Shown here piece by piece: positions 9,002-18,489 of a stretch of 64,000 nt of DNA. The position numbers and the translations under genes are program-made. The stretch lies in assembly GCF_002909375.1 (NCBI RefSeq), contig NZ_PPXD01000018.1, forward strand, positions 96,458 to 160,457. The letters run 5' to 3'. The notes under the pieces were generated by a model. The model was not told the DNA's origin, made no database searches, and saw only the letters and a list, made by a program, of their open reading frames with translations. How positions within the stretch are numbered: the stretch's first letter is position 1; each line of letters begins with the position of its first letter. This DNA is from Cryobacterium zongtaii (GTDB taxonomy: Bacteria > Actinomycetota > Actinomycetes > Actinomycetales > Microbacteriaceae).

Positions 9002-9030
9002 TTGTCGCGCGGCATAGCCCTGCCTATGGT
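9002..9030 (+). promoter_or_regulatory. Candidate sigma-70-type promoter for metY
   Basis: TTGTCG (9002-9007), a 17-bp spacer, then TATGGT (9025-9030), giving an about 78-nt leader before the metY ATG. The leader holds a GC-rich hairpin TCGGGC...GCCCGA (about 9075-9092). I looked for a SAM riboswitch core in this leader and did not recognise one. Confidence 0.4.
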
Positions 9031-9114
9031 TGCAGCAGAGCAACGGAGCGTCTGGTTCCGCCGCTGTAGATTCCTCGGGCTTGCCGGCCCGACCACGAAC
9101 AGGGAGACCGACCC

Positions 9115-10443
9115 ATGAGCGATTCCGCAGACTGGAAGTTCGAAACCAAGCAGGTCCACTCCGGGGCCCGCCCAGACCCGGTGACCAACGCGCGGGCCAC
9201 GCCGATCTACCAGACCACCTCCTACGTCTTCAACAACGCCGAACACGCCCAGAACCTGTTCGCGCTGGCAGAGTTCGGCAACATCTACACCCGCATCCAG
9301 AACCCGACTCAGGCCGTGGTCGAGGAACGGGTCGCCGCCCTCGAAGGCGGCACCGGCGCCCTGCTGGTGGCCTCCGGCCAGGCAGCGTCGACCTTCGCTG
9401 TGCTCAACATCGCCCAGGCCGGCGACCACATCGTGTCGTCCAGCTCGATCTACGGCGGCACATACAACCTCTTCAAGTACACCCTCGCCAAGCTCGGCAT
9501 CGAGACCACCTTCGTCGAAGACCAGGACGACGCCGCGGAGTGGGCCAGAGCGGTGCGGCCCAATACCAAGCTGTTCTTCGCCGAGACCATCGGCAACCCC
9601 AAGATCAACGTGCTCGACATCGCGCTGGTCGCCGAGGTGGCGCACACCAACGGGGTGCCGCTCATCGTCGACAACACCATCGCGACGCCGTACCTGATCC
9701 GCCCGTTCGAACACGGCGCCGACATCATCGTGCACTCGGCCACCAAGTTCCTCGGCGGCCACGGCACCATCATCGGCGGCGTCGTCGTCGACGGCGGCCT
9801 GTTCGAGTGGTCGGCCAACGTCGAGAAGTTCCCCGGCCTGACCGAACCGGACCCGTCGTACCACGGCGCCAGCTACACCACCGCGGTCGGCGACGCCCTC
9901 GCGTTCATCATCAAGGCCCGCGTGCAGTTGCTGCGCGACCTCGGCAGCGCCATCGCCCCGGCGAGCGCCTGGCAGCTCATCCAGGGCATCGAGACGCTGA
10001 GCCTCCGCATCGAACGGCACGTGTCCAACGCGCAGACCATCGCGGAGTTCCTCGAGAGCCACCCCGACATCGCGTCGGTCAACTACGCGGGACTGCCGTC
10101 CAGCCCCTGGTACGCGGCCGCCAACAAGTACGCCCCGCTGGGCGTTGGCGCGGTGCTGTCGTTCGAGCTCAAGGGCGGGGTGGATGCCGGGCGCGCGCTG
10201 GTGGACAACCTCAGCCTGTTCAGCCACCTGGCCAACATCGGTGATGTGCGCTCGCTGGTGATCCACCCGGCGTCGACCACGCACGCCCAGCTCACCCCGG
10301 AGCAGCAGCTCACCGCGGGCGTCACGCCGGGCCTGGTGCGCCTGTCACTGGGCATCGAGAACGTCATCGACCTGCAGGCCGACCTCGAGGCCGGCCTGGC
10401 CGCCGCCCGCGCCGTGGTCGCGGCGTCCCGCGCGAACGCGTAG
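9115..10443 (+). CDS. metY: O-acetylhomoserine sulfhydrylase MetY
   Basis: A PLP enzyme of the Cys/Met metabolism family that makes homocysteine from O-acetylhomoserine and sulfide. At 442 residues it has the long-form MetY length, not the about 390 of MetB. The PLP lysine is K211 in HSATKFLGGHG, with YGGTYN near 114 and the aspartate in LIVDNTIATPYL. The next gene, metX, makes its substrate. AGGGAGA precedes the ATG. MetB-like transsulfuration activity is the alternative, made less likely by length and the FEHGADI context. Confidence 0.92.
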   Translation: MSDSADWKFETKQVHSGARPDPVTNARATPIYQTTSYVFNNAEHAQNLFALAEFGNIYTRIQNPTQAVVEERVAALEGGTGALLVASGQAASTFAVLNIAQAGDHIVSSSSIYGGTYNLFKYTLAKLGIETTFVEDQDDAAEWARAVRPNTKLFFAETIGNPKINVLDIALVAEVAHTNGVPLIVDNTIATPYLIRPFEHGADIIVHSATKFLGGHGTIIGGVVVDGGLFEWSANVEKFPGLTEPDPSYHGASYTTAVGDALAFIIKARVQLLRDLGSAIAPASAWQLIQGIETLSLRIERHVSNAQTIAEFLESHPDIASVNYAGLPSSPWYAAANKYAPLGVGAVLSFELKGGVDAGRALVDNLSLFSHLANIGDVRSLVIHPASTTHAQLTPEQQLTAGVTPGLVRLSLGIENVIDLQADLEAGLAAARAVVAASRANA

Positions 10444-10518
10444 AGCTCGCCGACGTTCACCCGCCCGCATGACGTAACAATCGGCGGCCACGGCCGAACA
10501 TGGCCACAATGGAGCCGT

Positions 10519-11712
10519 ATGGAATGGCAATACTCCGCGGACACCGTCCCGTCCAGCCTGGTCACCGACGCGCAGGCGCGCTCCCTGCTGGGTAAGCCGC
10601 CCGTCACGGGCGCCTGGCGTGACGGTGACCCTGTGGGCGGCCGTCGGTTCGTGGACATCGGCGCCCTCGACCTCGAGGCGGGTGGGCACCTGGCCGGCGT
10701 GCGGATCGCCTACGAGAGCTGGGGCGAGCTGAATCCGGCCGGCGACAACGCAGTTCTGGTGCTGCACGCTCTCACCGGGGACAGCCACGTCGTCGGCCCG
10801 CCGGCGGCCGGGCATCCGACCGCCGGCTGGTGGAGCGGCATCGTCGGCCGGGGCCTCGCGATCGACACCGACCGGTGGTTCGTGGTGGCGCCGAACATGC
10901 TCGGCGGCTGCCAGGGCAGCACCGGCCCGGCGTCCCTCGCGCCGGACGGCTCCGAGTGGGGCCCCCGGTTCCCGTATCTGAGCATCCGCGATCAGGTGGC
11001 GGCGCAGGTGGCCTTCAGCGACCGGATCGGCGTCGAACGCTGGGCCGGGATCGTCGGCGGTTCCATGGGCGGCATGCACGTGCTGGAATGGGGCATCGAA
11101 CACTCCGGCCGGGTGGCCCGGCTGGGCATCCTGGCCGCCCCGCCGGTCACGACGGCCGACCAGATCGCCCTCAATTCGGTGCAGATCGAGGCCATCCGCA
11201 CCGACCCGCTCTTTCGTGCGGGCGATTACTACGACGCCGAGCCCGGCGATGGCCCGAGCCGCGGCCTCGCCCTGGCCAGGCGGATGGCGCTGCTCAATTA
11301 CCGCAGCCCGTCGGAACTCAACTCCCGGTTCGAGCGCAGCTGGCAGAGCGACATCACCCCGCTGGGCGGGCACGGCCGGTTCGCCGTGGAGTCCTACCTC
11401 GACTTCCACGGCAACAAGTTCACCCGGCGGTTCGACGCGAACAGCTACATCACCCTGGTCGAGGCGATGAACTCCCACGACATCGGACGTGGCCGGGGCG
11501 GCGTCGACGCCGCACTGGCCCGCATCACGGCCCGCACCCTCGTCGTCGGCATCGACAGCGACAGGCTCTTCCCCCTGGACGGCCAGCGTGTCATCGCGGC
11601 CGGACTGGGGAGCGGCGGCGACCCCGTGGTGATCGAGTCCGGCTACGGTCACGACGGATTTCTCATCGAGGACCAGGCCATCGGCGACCAGCTCCGGTGG
11701 CTGCTCGGCTGA
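10519..11712 (+). CDS. metX: Homoserine O-acetyltransferase MetX
   Basis: Acetylates L-homoserine with acetyl-CoA, the entry step to methionine. This is a 397-residue alpha/beta-hydrolase-fold enzyme with the nucleophile elbow GGSMGGMHVLEW (about 180-191), the acid in GIDSDRLFPL and the histidine in SGYGHDGFLIE near the C-terminus. The homoserine side motif NMLGGCQGSTGP near 128 supports the assignment. It lies 75 bp after metY in the same direction, so cotranscription is likely. Confidence 0.93.
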   Translation: MEWQYSADTVPSSLVTDAQARSLLGKPPVTGAWRDGDPVGGRRFVDIGALDLEAGGHLAGVRIAYESWGELNPAGDNAVLVLHALTGDSHVVGPPAAGHPTAGWWSGIVGRGLAIDTDRWFVVAPNMLGGCQGSTGPASLAPDGSEWGPRFPYLSIRDQVAAQVAFSDRIGVERWAGIVGGSMGGMHVLEWGIEHSGRVARLGILAAPPVTTADQIALNSVQIEAIRTDPLFRAGDYYDAEPGDGPSRGLALARRMALLNYRSPSELNSRFERSWQSDITPLGGHGRFAVESYLDFHGNKFTRRFDANSYITLVEAMNSHDIGRGRGGVDAALARITARTLVVGIDSDRLFPLDGQRVIAAGLGSGGDPVVIESGYGHDGFLIEDQAIGDQLRWLLG

Positions 11713-11759
11713 ACCGCGGAAGGGTTGACACGCAGTGCGTTCGGGAGAACTCTGGCGCC

Positions 11760-13232
11760 ATGAAACCCGGCCCGCTCATCATGTTGCTGATCGGCACGAT
11801 CCTGACCCTGATCGGCTTCGGACTGACCGCCACCGGCACCGTTGCCGCCGTCGCCGCCGGCGTGCAGGGTGAAAACGGCTACTTCTCCACCCGCACGGTG
11901 CCCCTCGTCACCAACTCCTACGCACTGACGAGTCCTCCGCTCGGTCCCGTCACGACCACGGGAACGACCCCGCCGCTGAACCTGGACATCGCCAGGATCC
12001 GGTTGGTGGCGACGGGAGCCAACGACGACCCGGTGTTTCTCGGCATCGCGCCGCAGGCCGACGTCGACAGCTACTTGGCGAACGTGGCACACACCGAAGT
12101 GCGCGGCATCGAATCCACGCCGCTCCGCGCGCGGTACGCAGACATTCCCGGCTCAGACCGGCCCGAACCGCCCGCCGAACAGGACTTCTGGACCGTCAGC
12201 GCAGTCGGGCCCGGCAGCCAGGAGATCACCTGGCCGGTGCAGCCCGGGGCCTGGGCCGTCGTGGTGATGAATGCCGACGGCAGCAGCCCGGTCGCCGTGC
12301 AGGTCAGTGCCGGTGTGCGCTCAGGTCTCCTGGCGCCCGCGGCGATCACCCTGCTGCTGGTCGGCATCATCACCCTGGTGATCGGGCTGATCCTGGTGAT
12401 CCTCGGTGTGATCGGCCTGGGCCGCAACGGTCCGGCGCCCTCCAGCCGCAGCGGCGCCACGCCAGCACCGGGCGGTGCGACCGGCCAGCCCGGCGCCGAC
12501 CCCGACAGGCCGGGCGCCGACTATCCCGCACGACTGAACGGATGGCTCGACCCCGACGTCTCGCGGGCGCTGTGGCTGGTCAAGTGGATCCTGGTCATCC
12601 CGCACGTCATCGTGCTGTTCTTCCTCTGGTTCGGGCTCTGGATCGGCACGATCGTGGCCGGGTTCGCCATCCTGTTCACCGGACGTTACCCGCGGGCGAT
12701 CTTCAACTACAGCGTCGGCGTGCTGCGCTGGAACTGGCGGGTGAGTTTCTACTCGTACTCCGCGCTCGGCACCGACAGGTACCCGCCGTTCACCCTCGCC
12801 GCCACCGACTATCCGGCCGACCTCGAGGTGGACTATCCGGCCCGGCTCTCGCACGGACTGGTCCTGGTCAAGTGGTGGCTCCTGGTGATTCCCCACCTGT
12901 TCATCGTGGCGATCCTCACCGGCGGCAGCTGGGGCTGGACCGCGAGCGGCAACAACGGCTGGACCACCGCCACCAGCACCGGTTTCTCGCTGCTGGGCAT
13001 CCTGGTCCTCATCGGCGCCGTGATCCTGCTCTTCAGCGGACGCTACCGGCGCGGGATTTTCGATCTGGTCATCGGACTGAACCGCTGGCTGTACAGGGTG
13101 ATCGTCTATGCCGCGCTGATGCGCGACGAGTACCCGCCGTTCCGGCTCGATCAGGGCCCGCTCGATCCAGGCTCCGCCGTGGCTGGACCACCCGCACCGG
13201 CCGCCCCCGTCGCTTCCCATGACGGTCGATAG
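11760..13232 (+). CDS. DUF4389-type membrane protein
   Basis: A 490-residue membrane protein of unknown function. The first about 225 residues form a helix, an extracytoplasmic beta-rich segment (residues about 45-175) and a second helix, followed by a Pro/Ala/Gly linker. The second half carries two copies of a two-helix DUF4389 unit; each begins with DYPARL and contains VKW(I/W)LxxIPH and a FxGRYxR(A/G)IF motif. TTGACA lies at 11725-11730, but no convincing -10 follows. The ATG at 11760 has GGGAGA upstream. The 3' end overlaps the next gene by 14 nt, opening a run of genes that ends with a two-component system. Confidence 0.75.
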   Translation: MKPGPLIMLLIGTILTLIGFGLTATGTVAAVAAGVQGENGYFSTRTVPLVTNSYALTSPPLGPVTTTGTTPPLNLDIARIRLVATGANDDPVFLGIAPQADVDSYLANVAHTEVRGIESTPLRARYADIPGSDRPEPPAEQDFWTVSAVGPGSQEITWPVQPGAWAVVVMNADGSSPVAVQVSAGVRSGLLAPAAITLLLVGIITLVIGLILVILGVIGLGRNGPAPSSRSGATPAPGGATGQPGADPDRPGADYPARLNGWLDPDVSRALWLVKWILVIPHVIVLFFLWFGLWIGTIVAGFAILFTGRYPRAIFNYSVGVLRWNWRVSFYSYSALGTDRYPPFTLAATDYPADLEVDYPARLSHGLVLVKWWLLVIPHLFIVAILTGGSWGWTASGNNGWTTATSTGFSLLGILVLIGAVILLFSGRYRRGIFDLVIGLNRWLYRVIVYAALMRDEYPPFRLDQGPLDPGSAVAGPPAPAAPVASHDGR

Positions 13233-13893
13233 GCCGCTCCCCGGCCCCCGGCCCCGCAGCGGTCCCGATCGTGCCGACAGGTTCCTACGCAATTGGCTGC
13301 TGTGGGTCAGCCTCGGCGAAAGCGTCGGGTTCCTCGTCCCGGCCCTGGCCCAGCTGACCTTCGCCGGTTCATCCGTGCTGGCGCCGGCGTTGATCTTCGC
13401 CGGCGCCGCCGAAGGCACCGTGCTCGGCTGGACGCAGGCGACCGTGCTCCGCAGCCGGGTGCCGGCACTGAACCGCCGCCGCTGGGTCGGCGCCACGGCC
13501 ATCGCCGGCGCCGCGGCCTGGTTCATCGGGCTGTTGCCCGCCGAGTGGGCCGAGGTCTGGCAGCGCTGGCCGGCAGCAGCCCAATTCACCGCCGGAATCC
13601 TGCTCGCCACTGTGCTGCTGTGCGCTCTCGGCTTCGCCCAGTGGTTCGAGCTCCGTCGGCACCTCAGGGGTGCCGGCTGGTGGATACTCGGCAGCGCCGC
13701 CGCCTGGGGCGCCGGCCTGGCCGTGTTCTTCGCCGTGGCCACACCGCTGTGGCAGCCGGGCCAGCCCGGCGCGCTCATCCTGCTCATCGGGGTTCTCGCC
13801 GGGATGTTCATGGCGGTGGCCATGGCCCTGGTCAGCGGCGTGGTTCTGCACCTGCTTCTGCGCCGGAAAGAAAGTCCACGTCAACAGCCGTAA
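13219..13893 (+). CDS. Six- to seven-helix membrane protein, unknown function
   Basis: A 224-residue hydrophobic protein with about six predicted helices (first about residues 28-48), short loops and a basic C-terminus ending in RRKESPRQQP. I recognise no named domain. Its ATG lies inside the end of the DUF4389 gene, and the kinase gene follows after about 58 nt, so it belongs to the same transcript. A role in envelope sensing next to the kinase is only guilt by association. Confidence 0.65.
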   Translation: MTVDRPLPGPRPRSGPDRADRFLRNWLLWVSLGESVGFLVPALAQLTFAGSSVLAPALIFAGAAEGTVLGWTQATVLRSRVPALNRRRWVGATAIAGAAAWFIGLLPAEWAEVWQRWPAAAQFTAGILLATVLLCALGFAQWFELRRHLRGAGWWILGSAAAWGAGLAVFFAVATPLWQPGQPGALILLIGVLAGMFMAVAMALVSGVVLHLLLRRKESPRQQP

Positions 13894-13951
13894 ATCCGCC
13901 ACCGGGGCCGATAAGGTGACGGATAGGGCACTCATGAGGAGTACTGCAGCC

Positions 13952-15121
13952 ATGCCACGTATTGCCAGAGAGCGTGATCGCGTCCTTCGTCGGACCGCCC
14001 GGATAACCGGGCTGACCGCTTCGGTGACGTCGCTGGCCTACCTGGCCGTGCCGGGCGGGCTCGATATGCCCGTGGTCCTGTTCGCCGGGTCCCTGATCCT
14101 GTTGATGGTCGGGTGCCAATACGTCCTCGGTCAGAGCGGCGCACTCCGTTGGGCGGTGTGCATCGTGCTGCTGAGCAACGCCGTCATCCTCGTCGTCGGG
14201 CTGGCCGCCAGGGTTGATGTCGGTCTCAACCCCGTCGAGGAGGCCCTGATCGCCACCCTGGCTGCCGGCGCGGCCAGCTGTGTCGCGCCGGTGCTCGTCG
14301 TCGGCCCCGGACGCCAGCTCATCCTGTTCGGGTCGTTCGGCATGACCGTGGCCGGGGTGGCGTTCGTCACCATCTCGTCTGGCGGGTCGGTGCTGCCCCT
14401 GGTCCTGACCGTGTGCGGCTGGGCCGCCCTGTCCCTGGGCGGCTGGTGGATTGCGCAGAGCGTGCCCCGGGTGCTGCAGCGGGTCGCCGCGATCGGGCGC
14501 GCCCACCAGGCCGAACGTCATGCCAGCGAACTCGAAGCGCAACGCCGGCAGGGCGCCAGGTTGCTCCACGACACCGTGCTGGCCACCCTCACCCTCCTGG
14601 CGCATTCGGGTGTGGGCGTCAGCCCCGCCGCTCTGCGACAACAATCCGGCGATGACGCCCGTCTGCTCCGCCAGTTACGTCTGGGCGCGCTGCCCACCCC
14701 CAGCCGTTCCGGGGTCTACACGCTGGAACCGTCCAACACGTCGATGCTCGGCAGCACCCTCGAGTCGGTGAAGCAGCGTTTCGGCCGGATGGGACTCGAG
14801 GTCGACTGGCACGGCAGCGGCCAGGTGCTGCTGCCCAGCGACGTTCTCGACTCGTTCCTTCTCGCCCTCGGCGAGTGCCTCGAAAACGTGCGCAGGCACT
14901 CCGGCGTCACCAGGGCCGACGTCACGATCTCCGACGACGACACGACGGTGCGCGCCATGGTGACGGATGCCGGTCGGGGGTTCGACCTCAGCGCCGTCGG
15001 CACCGAACGGCTCGGGTTCGCCGAGTCCGTCGTGGCCCGCCTTCGCGACGTCGGCGGCAGCGCACGCCTGTTCTCCTCCCCGGGCTCTGGCACCACCGTC
15101 GTGCTCGAGGTGCCCAAGTGA
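13952..15121 (+). CDS. Membrane sensor histidine kinase (NarL/LuxR-partner class)
   Basis: A 389-residue kinase with an N-terminal block of about six helices (residues 20-170), a short coiled segment, then DHp and ATPase regions. The phosphoacceptor is H206 in LLHDTVLATL, the N-box is ECLENVRRHSG (N312) and the G-box DAGRGFD (D339), followed by GSGTTVVLEVP. All catalytic features are therefore present. ATG 13952 follows GAGGAG by 10 nt; ATG 13934 would add six residues and is possible. Its TGA overlaps the GTG of the next gene. The LuxR-type regulator two genes on is the probable partner. Confidence 0.85.
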   Translation: MPRIARERDRVLRRTARITGLTASVTSLAYLAVPGGLDMPVVLFAGSLILLMVGCQYVLGQSGALRWAVCIVLLSNAVILVVGLAARVDVGLNPVEEALIATLAAGAASCVAPVLVVGPGRQLILFGSFGMTVAGVAFVTISSGGSVLPLVLTVCGWAALSLGGWWIAQSVPRVLQRVAAIGRAHQAERHASELEAQRRQGARLLHDTVLATLTLLAHSGVGVSPAALRQQSGDDARLLRQLRLGALPTPSRSGVYTLEPSNTSMLGSTLESVKQRFGRMGLEVDWHGSGQVLLPSDVLDSFLLALGECLENVRRHSGVTRADVTISDDDTTVRAMVTDAGRGFDLSAVGTERLGFAESVVARLRDVGGSARLFSSPGSGTTVVLEVPK

Positions 15122-16398
15122 CATCGGCGGCGACCCCGGCACCGCCGCACTCCGGCAGCTCGTCGGCCCGAGCGCACAAGCAGTTGCTCGACGACCAACG
15201 CGACGAGCGACGCCGCACCTTTCGCCGGCCGCAGCGCACCGTTCAAACCACCCTGGCCAACCGCACCGGGCTCGGTAGCCGCCACCTCGGCTTCGGCATC
15301 TCCCTGAGCAGCGGGTTCTTCGCCGTGTTCCTGCTGTGGCGGTTCGCGAGCCAGTGGGAGCGATATCCGAACCCGTTGCCGACCCTGGCGGCCTGGATCG
15401 TTCTGCTGCTCGCGGCCGTCGTGACGCTGATCCTCGTCAACAGGCTGCCCGACCGGATGCCGACCTGGTTGTTCCTCGCCGTGCTTGCCCTGGGCGAGGT
15501 CGTCGTCGGGCTCGACCTGGCCGGGTACGGTCAGGGCACCGCCGCGGGCACCTATCCCACCGCCGCCGCCGCTGTCGGCGCCCTGCTTGCCATGCTGGTC
15601 TCGGTGCGGCGCGGACGGGAGATCGTTGCCGCGACGCTGGTCCTCGGCGCCGTGATCGCGGCGGGCTCGGTCACCGCGGCACGCTACGACCCCGAGCTGA
15701 TGGCGCCGGCCATCCTGACCATCGGCCTGTGCGTGTTCCCGCCGCTGATCGGGGCGTCGGTCGTGCGCGGTTTCCGCCGCATCGTGCAGCGTGAGTTGGA
15801 CCTGGTGCTGGTGCAGAGCACCATCAGCCAGCCGTCCTCCGCCGTGGGCATGCTCGCATCCGAGGAGCTGGCCCGCATCGACCTCGACGCCGAAACCCTG
15901 CTCGACGACGTCGCCACCGGACGCACCGCCCTGCCGCTCAGTTCGGCGAAATCGGCGGCGGCGGCGATGCTCGCCACCCAGTTGCGACTGCACCTCATCG
16001 AGGGCCGCCGGGAGACCTGGCTGCACCACGCCCTCACCGAATCCGAGTTCCTCGGCCCCGCCGTCAATCTCGATGACCCGTCAGGGTTGGCCGGTCAGCT
16101 CTCGCCGGCTCAGCGCGATGCGCTGTTGCTGGCCATCTGGCTCCTGATCAGCGACACCGACGGTGCCGAACCGACGGTTTCGCTGGTTTTCGGACCTTTT
16201 GGCCGTACCAACGGCCATATTATCGGTGAAATGCTTCGGTTTCCGATCAAAATGATCATCGAGGGGGTGCCTCGTCGACGGGTGGACCCGGAGACATGGC
16301 AAGCTATCCGAGTAGTGGGCCCTCATATCGATTCGGTGCGCAGTGGACATCTCCACGTCGACATCGAATGCAGTATTGACAATCCTGCGGACGCGTGA
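15118..16398 (+). CDS. Six-helix membrane protein resembling a degenerate histidine kinase
   Basis: A 426-residue protein co-translated with the kinase (GTGA overlap). A basic N-terminus (residues 20-45) is followed by six helices (about 58-215) and a soluble C-terminal part. By eye that part follows the plan of the adjacent kinase: LLDDVATGRTALPL (261-274) sits where the kinase has LLHDTVLATLTLL, and ALLLAIWLLISD (335-346) where it has FLLALGECLENV. The phosphoacceptor His and the N-box Asn are missing, and no G-box is visible. This similarity is my inference and unproven; it could simply be an unrelated membrane protein. Confidence 0.6.
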   Translation: MTSAATPAPPHSGSSSARAHKQLLDDQRDERRRTFRRPQRTVQTTLANRTGLGSRHLGFGISLSSGFFAVFLLWRFASQWERYPNPLPTLAAWIVLLLAAVVTLILVNRLPDRMPTWLFLAVLALGEVVVGLDLAGYGQGTAAGTYPTAAAAVGALLAMLVSVRRGREIVAATLVLGAVIAAGSVTAARYDPELMAPAILTIGLCVFPPLIGASVVRGFRRIVQRELDLVLVQSTISQPSSAVGMLASEELARIDLDAETLLDDVATGRTALPLSSAKSAAAAMLATQLRLHLIEGRRETWLHHALTESEFLGPAVNLDDPSGLAGQLSPAQRDALLLAIWLLISDTDGAEPTVSLVFGPFGRTNGHIIGEMLRFPIKMIIEGVPRRRVDPETWQAIRVVGPHIDSVRSGHLHVDIECSIDNPADA

Positions 16399-16453
16399 CC
16401 GGGCCGGTTGGCCCGGGATGCTCCGACAGGGAAAAATGCAACAGGAGGTAGCA

Positions 16454-17125
16454 GTGACGAACACAGCAGCGACGCTCATCGACAATCCCATCCGGTTGGC
16501 CCTGGTCGACGACCACCGGATGCTCCTGGGAGCGCTGACGGAGTGGATCAGAGGCGCCGCGGACGACATCAACATGGTGGCCGCCGTGACCACCTGGCCC
16601 GAGCTTCTCACCCACCCGGAGTTCCCGGTCGATGTGGTGTTGCTCGACCTGGACCTCAAGGACAACATCCCGGTCTCGCTGAAGATCTCCACCCTCAAGA
16701 CGGCCGGGGTGAAGACCGTGCTGATGAGCACCTACTCCGAGCCGGCTCTCGTGCGCGAGGCCCTCGCCGCCGGCGCTCTCGGCTACCTCGTCAAGACCGA
16801 GGAGGCCAGCACCATCGTTGAAGCCATCCACGCCGCGAACGTCGGCGAGTCCTACATCTCCGCCGAACTCGACCTCGCCCTGCACGCCGGAGCCGCCGGC
16901 AGCTCGCCGCGGCTGAGCGCCCAGGAACGCCGGGTGATGGCGTTGTACGGAGCCGGTGAGCCGGTCAAGGCCGTCGCCCACCAGCTGGGCATCTCCGAGG
17001 AGACGGCGAAGTCGTACCTCAAGCGGATCCGCGAGAAGTACCGTCTTGCCGGTTTTGATGTCGGAACCAAGGTGGCCCTACGGAAGCGCGCCATCCACGA
17101 CGGCATCCTGCTGCAGTCCGACTAG
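16454..17125 (+). CDS. Two-component response regulator, REC + LuxR-type HTH
   Basis: A 223-residue transcription factor. The receiver domain has D19/D20, the phosphoacceptor D65 (VVLLDLDL), T93 and K114, all in canonical positions. The C-terminal GerE/LuxR helix-turn-helix (about residues 150-215) contains VKAVAHQLGISEETAKSYLKRIREKY. The GTG start is preceded by a perfect AGGAGG 5 nt away, which decides it over an upstream ATG at 16343. It is the last gene of the kinase operon and so is probably phosphorylated by the kinase at 13952-15121. Target genes are unknown; the operon itself is a candidate. Confidence 0.87.
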   Translation: MTNTAATLIDNPIRLALVDDHRMLLGALTEWIRGAADDINMVAAVTTWPELLTHPEFPVDVVLLDLDLKDNIPVSLKISTLKTAGVKTVLMSTYSEPALVREALAAGALGYLVKTEEASTIVEAIHAANVGESYISAELDLALHAGAAGSSPRLSAQERRVMALYGAGEPVKAVAHQLGISEETAKSYLKRIREKYRLAGFDVGTKVALRKRAIHDGILLQSD

Positions 17126-17153
17126 AACGCCACCGGCCGGGTCGGCGCGGCGC

Positions 17154-18431
17154 TCAGTCCGTGCCGACCACCGTGATCAGTGCGGTGCCGTACGGTACGT
17201 GCTGACCCCGCTTGCGACGGACCCTGTCGATCGCGAAGGTGACAACGGCCAGCGCCAACCCCACCACGCTCAGGCCGAACCCGACCCAGATCGGGGCGAG
17301 ATAGCCCAGCCCGCCCGCGATGACGATGCCGCCCAGAAACGCGCCGAGCGCGTTGCCGAGGTTGAGCGCCGAGTGGTTGAGGGCCGCGGCGATCGACTGG
17401 CTGTCGTGTGCGACATCCATCAGCCGGGTCTGGATGGTCGGCGACAGCGCCGCCGCCGACGCGCCGACCAGGAACACCCCGGTCAGCAGCCCGGCCAGGT
17501 GCTGCGCGGAGAAGGCAAGCAGCAGCAGGGCCGCGAGCATGATGGCGAAGAAGGCGTACATGCTGCGCCGCACACTGCGGTCGGCGAACACGCCGCCGGC
17601 GAAGTTGCCCACGGTCATTCCCAGGCCCACCACGACGAGCACCAGCGGCACCGCGAGAGCAGGCAGCCCGGTGACCTCGATCACCAGCGGGGCCACGTAG
17701 GTGTAGACAGCGAACAGACCGCCGAACCCGACGGCGCCGATCAGGAGCGCGAACCAGACCTGCAGGCGCCCGAAGGCGCGCAGCTCGTTGCGCATGGTGG
17801 CGCCGGGGTTCCCGGCCTGGAACGGCACGGCCACGATCACGGCGACGAAGGTCACCGCGAAGAGGGCGGCCACGGCTATGTAGGCGACCCGCCAGCCCGC
17901 AACCTGGCCGAGCCAGGTGATCGAGGGCACGCCGATGACGTTGGCGATGGTGAGGCCGGAGAGCACGATCGCGACACCGCGTGCCCGCTTGCCCGGGCCC
18001 ATCAGCTCGGCGGCGACCAGCGACGCGATGCCGAAATAGGCGCCGTGCGGCAGGGCGGCGACGAACCGGGCCACCAGCACCAGGCCGAAGGTCGGCAGCA
18101 GCGCGGAAGCGATGGTGGCCAGGGTGAAGCAGGCCAGCAGAACGAGCAGCAGCTGTTTGCGTGGCCACCGGGCCGCGGCCGCGGCGATCGTGGGCGCCCC
18201 GACGACGACACCGAGAGCGTATGCGGAGATGAGCCAGCCGACCTGGGCGTTGGCGGCATCAGGCGACGACGCGTAGAGGCCGGGCAGCAGGTCGGCGGCC
18301 AGATTGGGCAGCAGTCCCATGGCGACGAACTCGGTGGCGCCGATCGCGAAGCCGCCGAGGGCGAGAGCCAGGAGGGCGAGGCGAACGCGCGTCGGCGACA
18401 GGCGCGTCGACCCGTCAGAGAGTGAGGGCAT
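17154..18431 (-). CDS. MFS transporter (DHA1, AraJ-like)
   Basis: A 425-residue major facilitator with 12 helices. It opens with LALGGFAIGATEFVAMGLLPNLA, the TEF(V/A) signature of the AraJ/YdhP drug:H+ antiporter-1 branch that exports sugars, arabinose-like compounds or drugs. Motif A is weak after helix 2. A TTG one codon upstream is in frame, but I chose the ATG. It stands alone; the substrate cannot be predicted. Its 3' end faces the response regulator with 28 bp between stop codons and no visible terminator. Confidence 0.83.
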   Translation of the reverse strand: MPSLSDGSTRLSPTRVRLALLALALGGFAIGATEFVAMGLLPNLAADLLPGLYASSPDAANAQVGWLISAYALGVVVGAPTIAAAAARWPRKQLLLVLLACFTLATIASALLPTFGLVLVARFVAALPHGAYFGIASLVAAELMGPGKRARGVAIVLSGLTIANVIGVPSITWLGQVAGWRVAYIAVAALFAVTFVAVIVAVPFQAGNPGATMRNELRAFGRLQVWFALLIGAVGFGGLFAVYTYVAPLVIEVTGLPALAVPLVLVVVGLGMTVGNFAGGVFADRSVRRSMYAFFAIMLAALLLLAFSAQHLAGLLTGVFLVGASAAALSPTIQTRLMDVAHDSQSIAAALNHSALNLGNALGAFLGGIVIAGGLGYLAPIWVGFGLSVVGLALAVVTFAIDRVRRKRGQHVPYGTALITVVGTD

Positions 18432-18489
18432 CAATCCAGACTACGGGGCGGTCGTGTCTGGACGGTGACGCGGCGGCGCCAGGCCGGTG

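Noticed and set aside
8983..9114. SAM riboswitch ahead of metY
   Set aside because: The leader lacks the conserved core sequences and the pseudoknot partners I would expect for SAM-I or SAM-IV types.
10830..11759. N-terminal extension of the DUF4389 frame through metX
   Set aside because: The extension is an off-frame reading of metX; the ATG at 11760 starts with a clean membrane helix.
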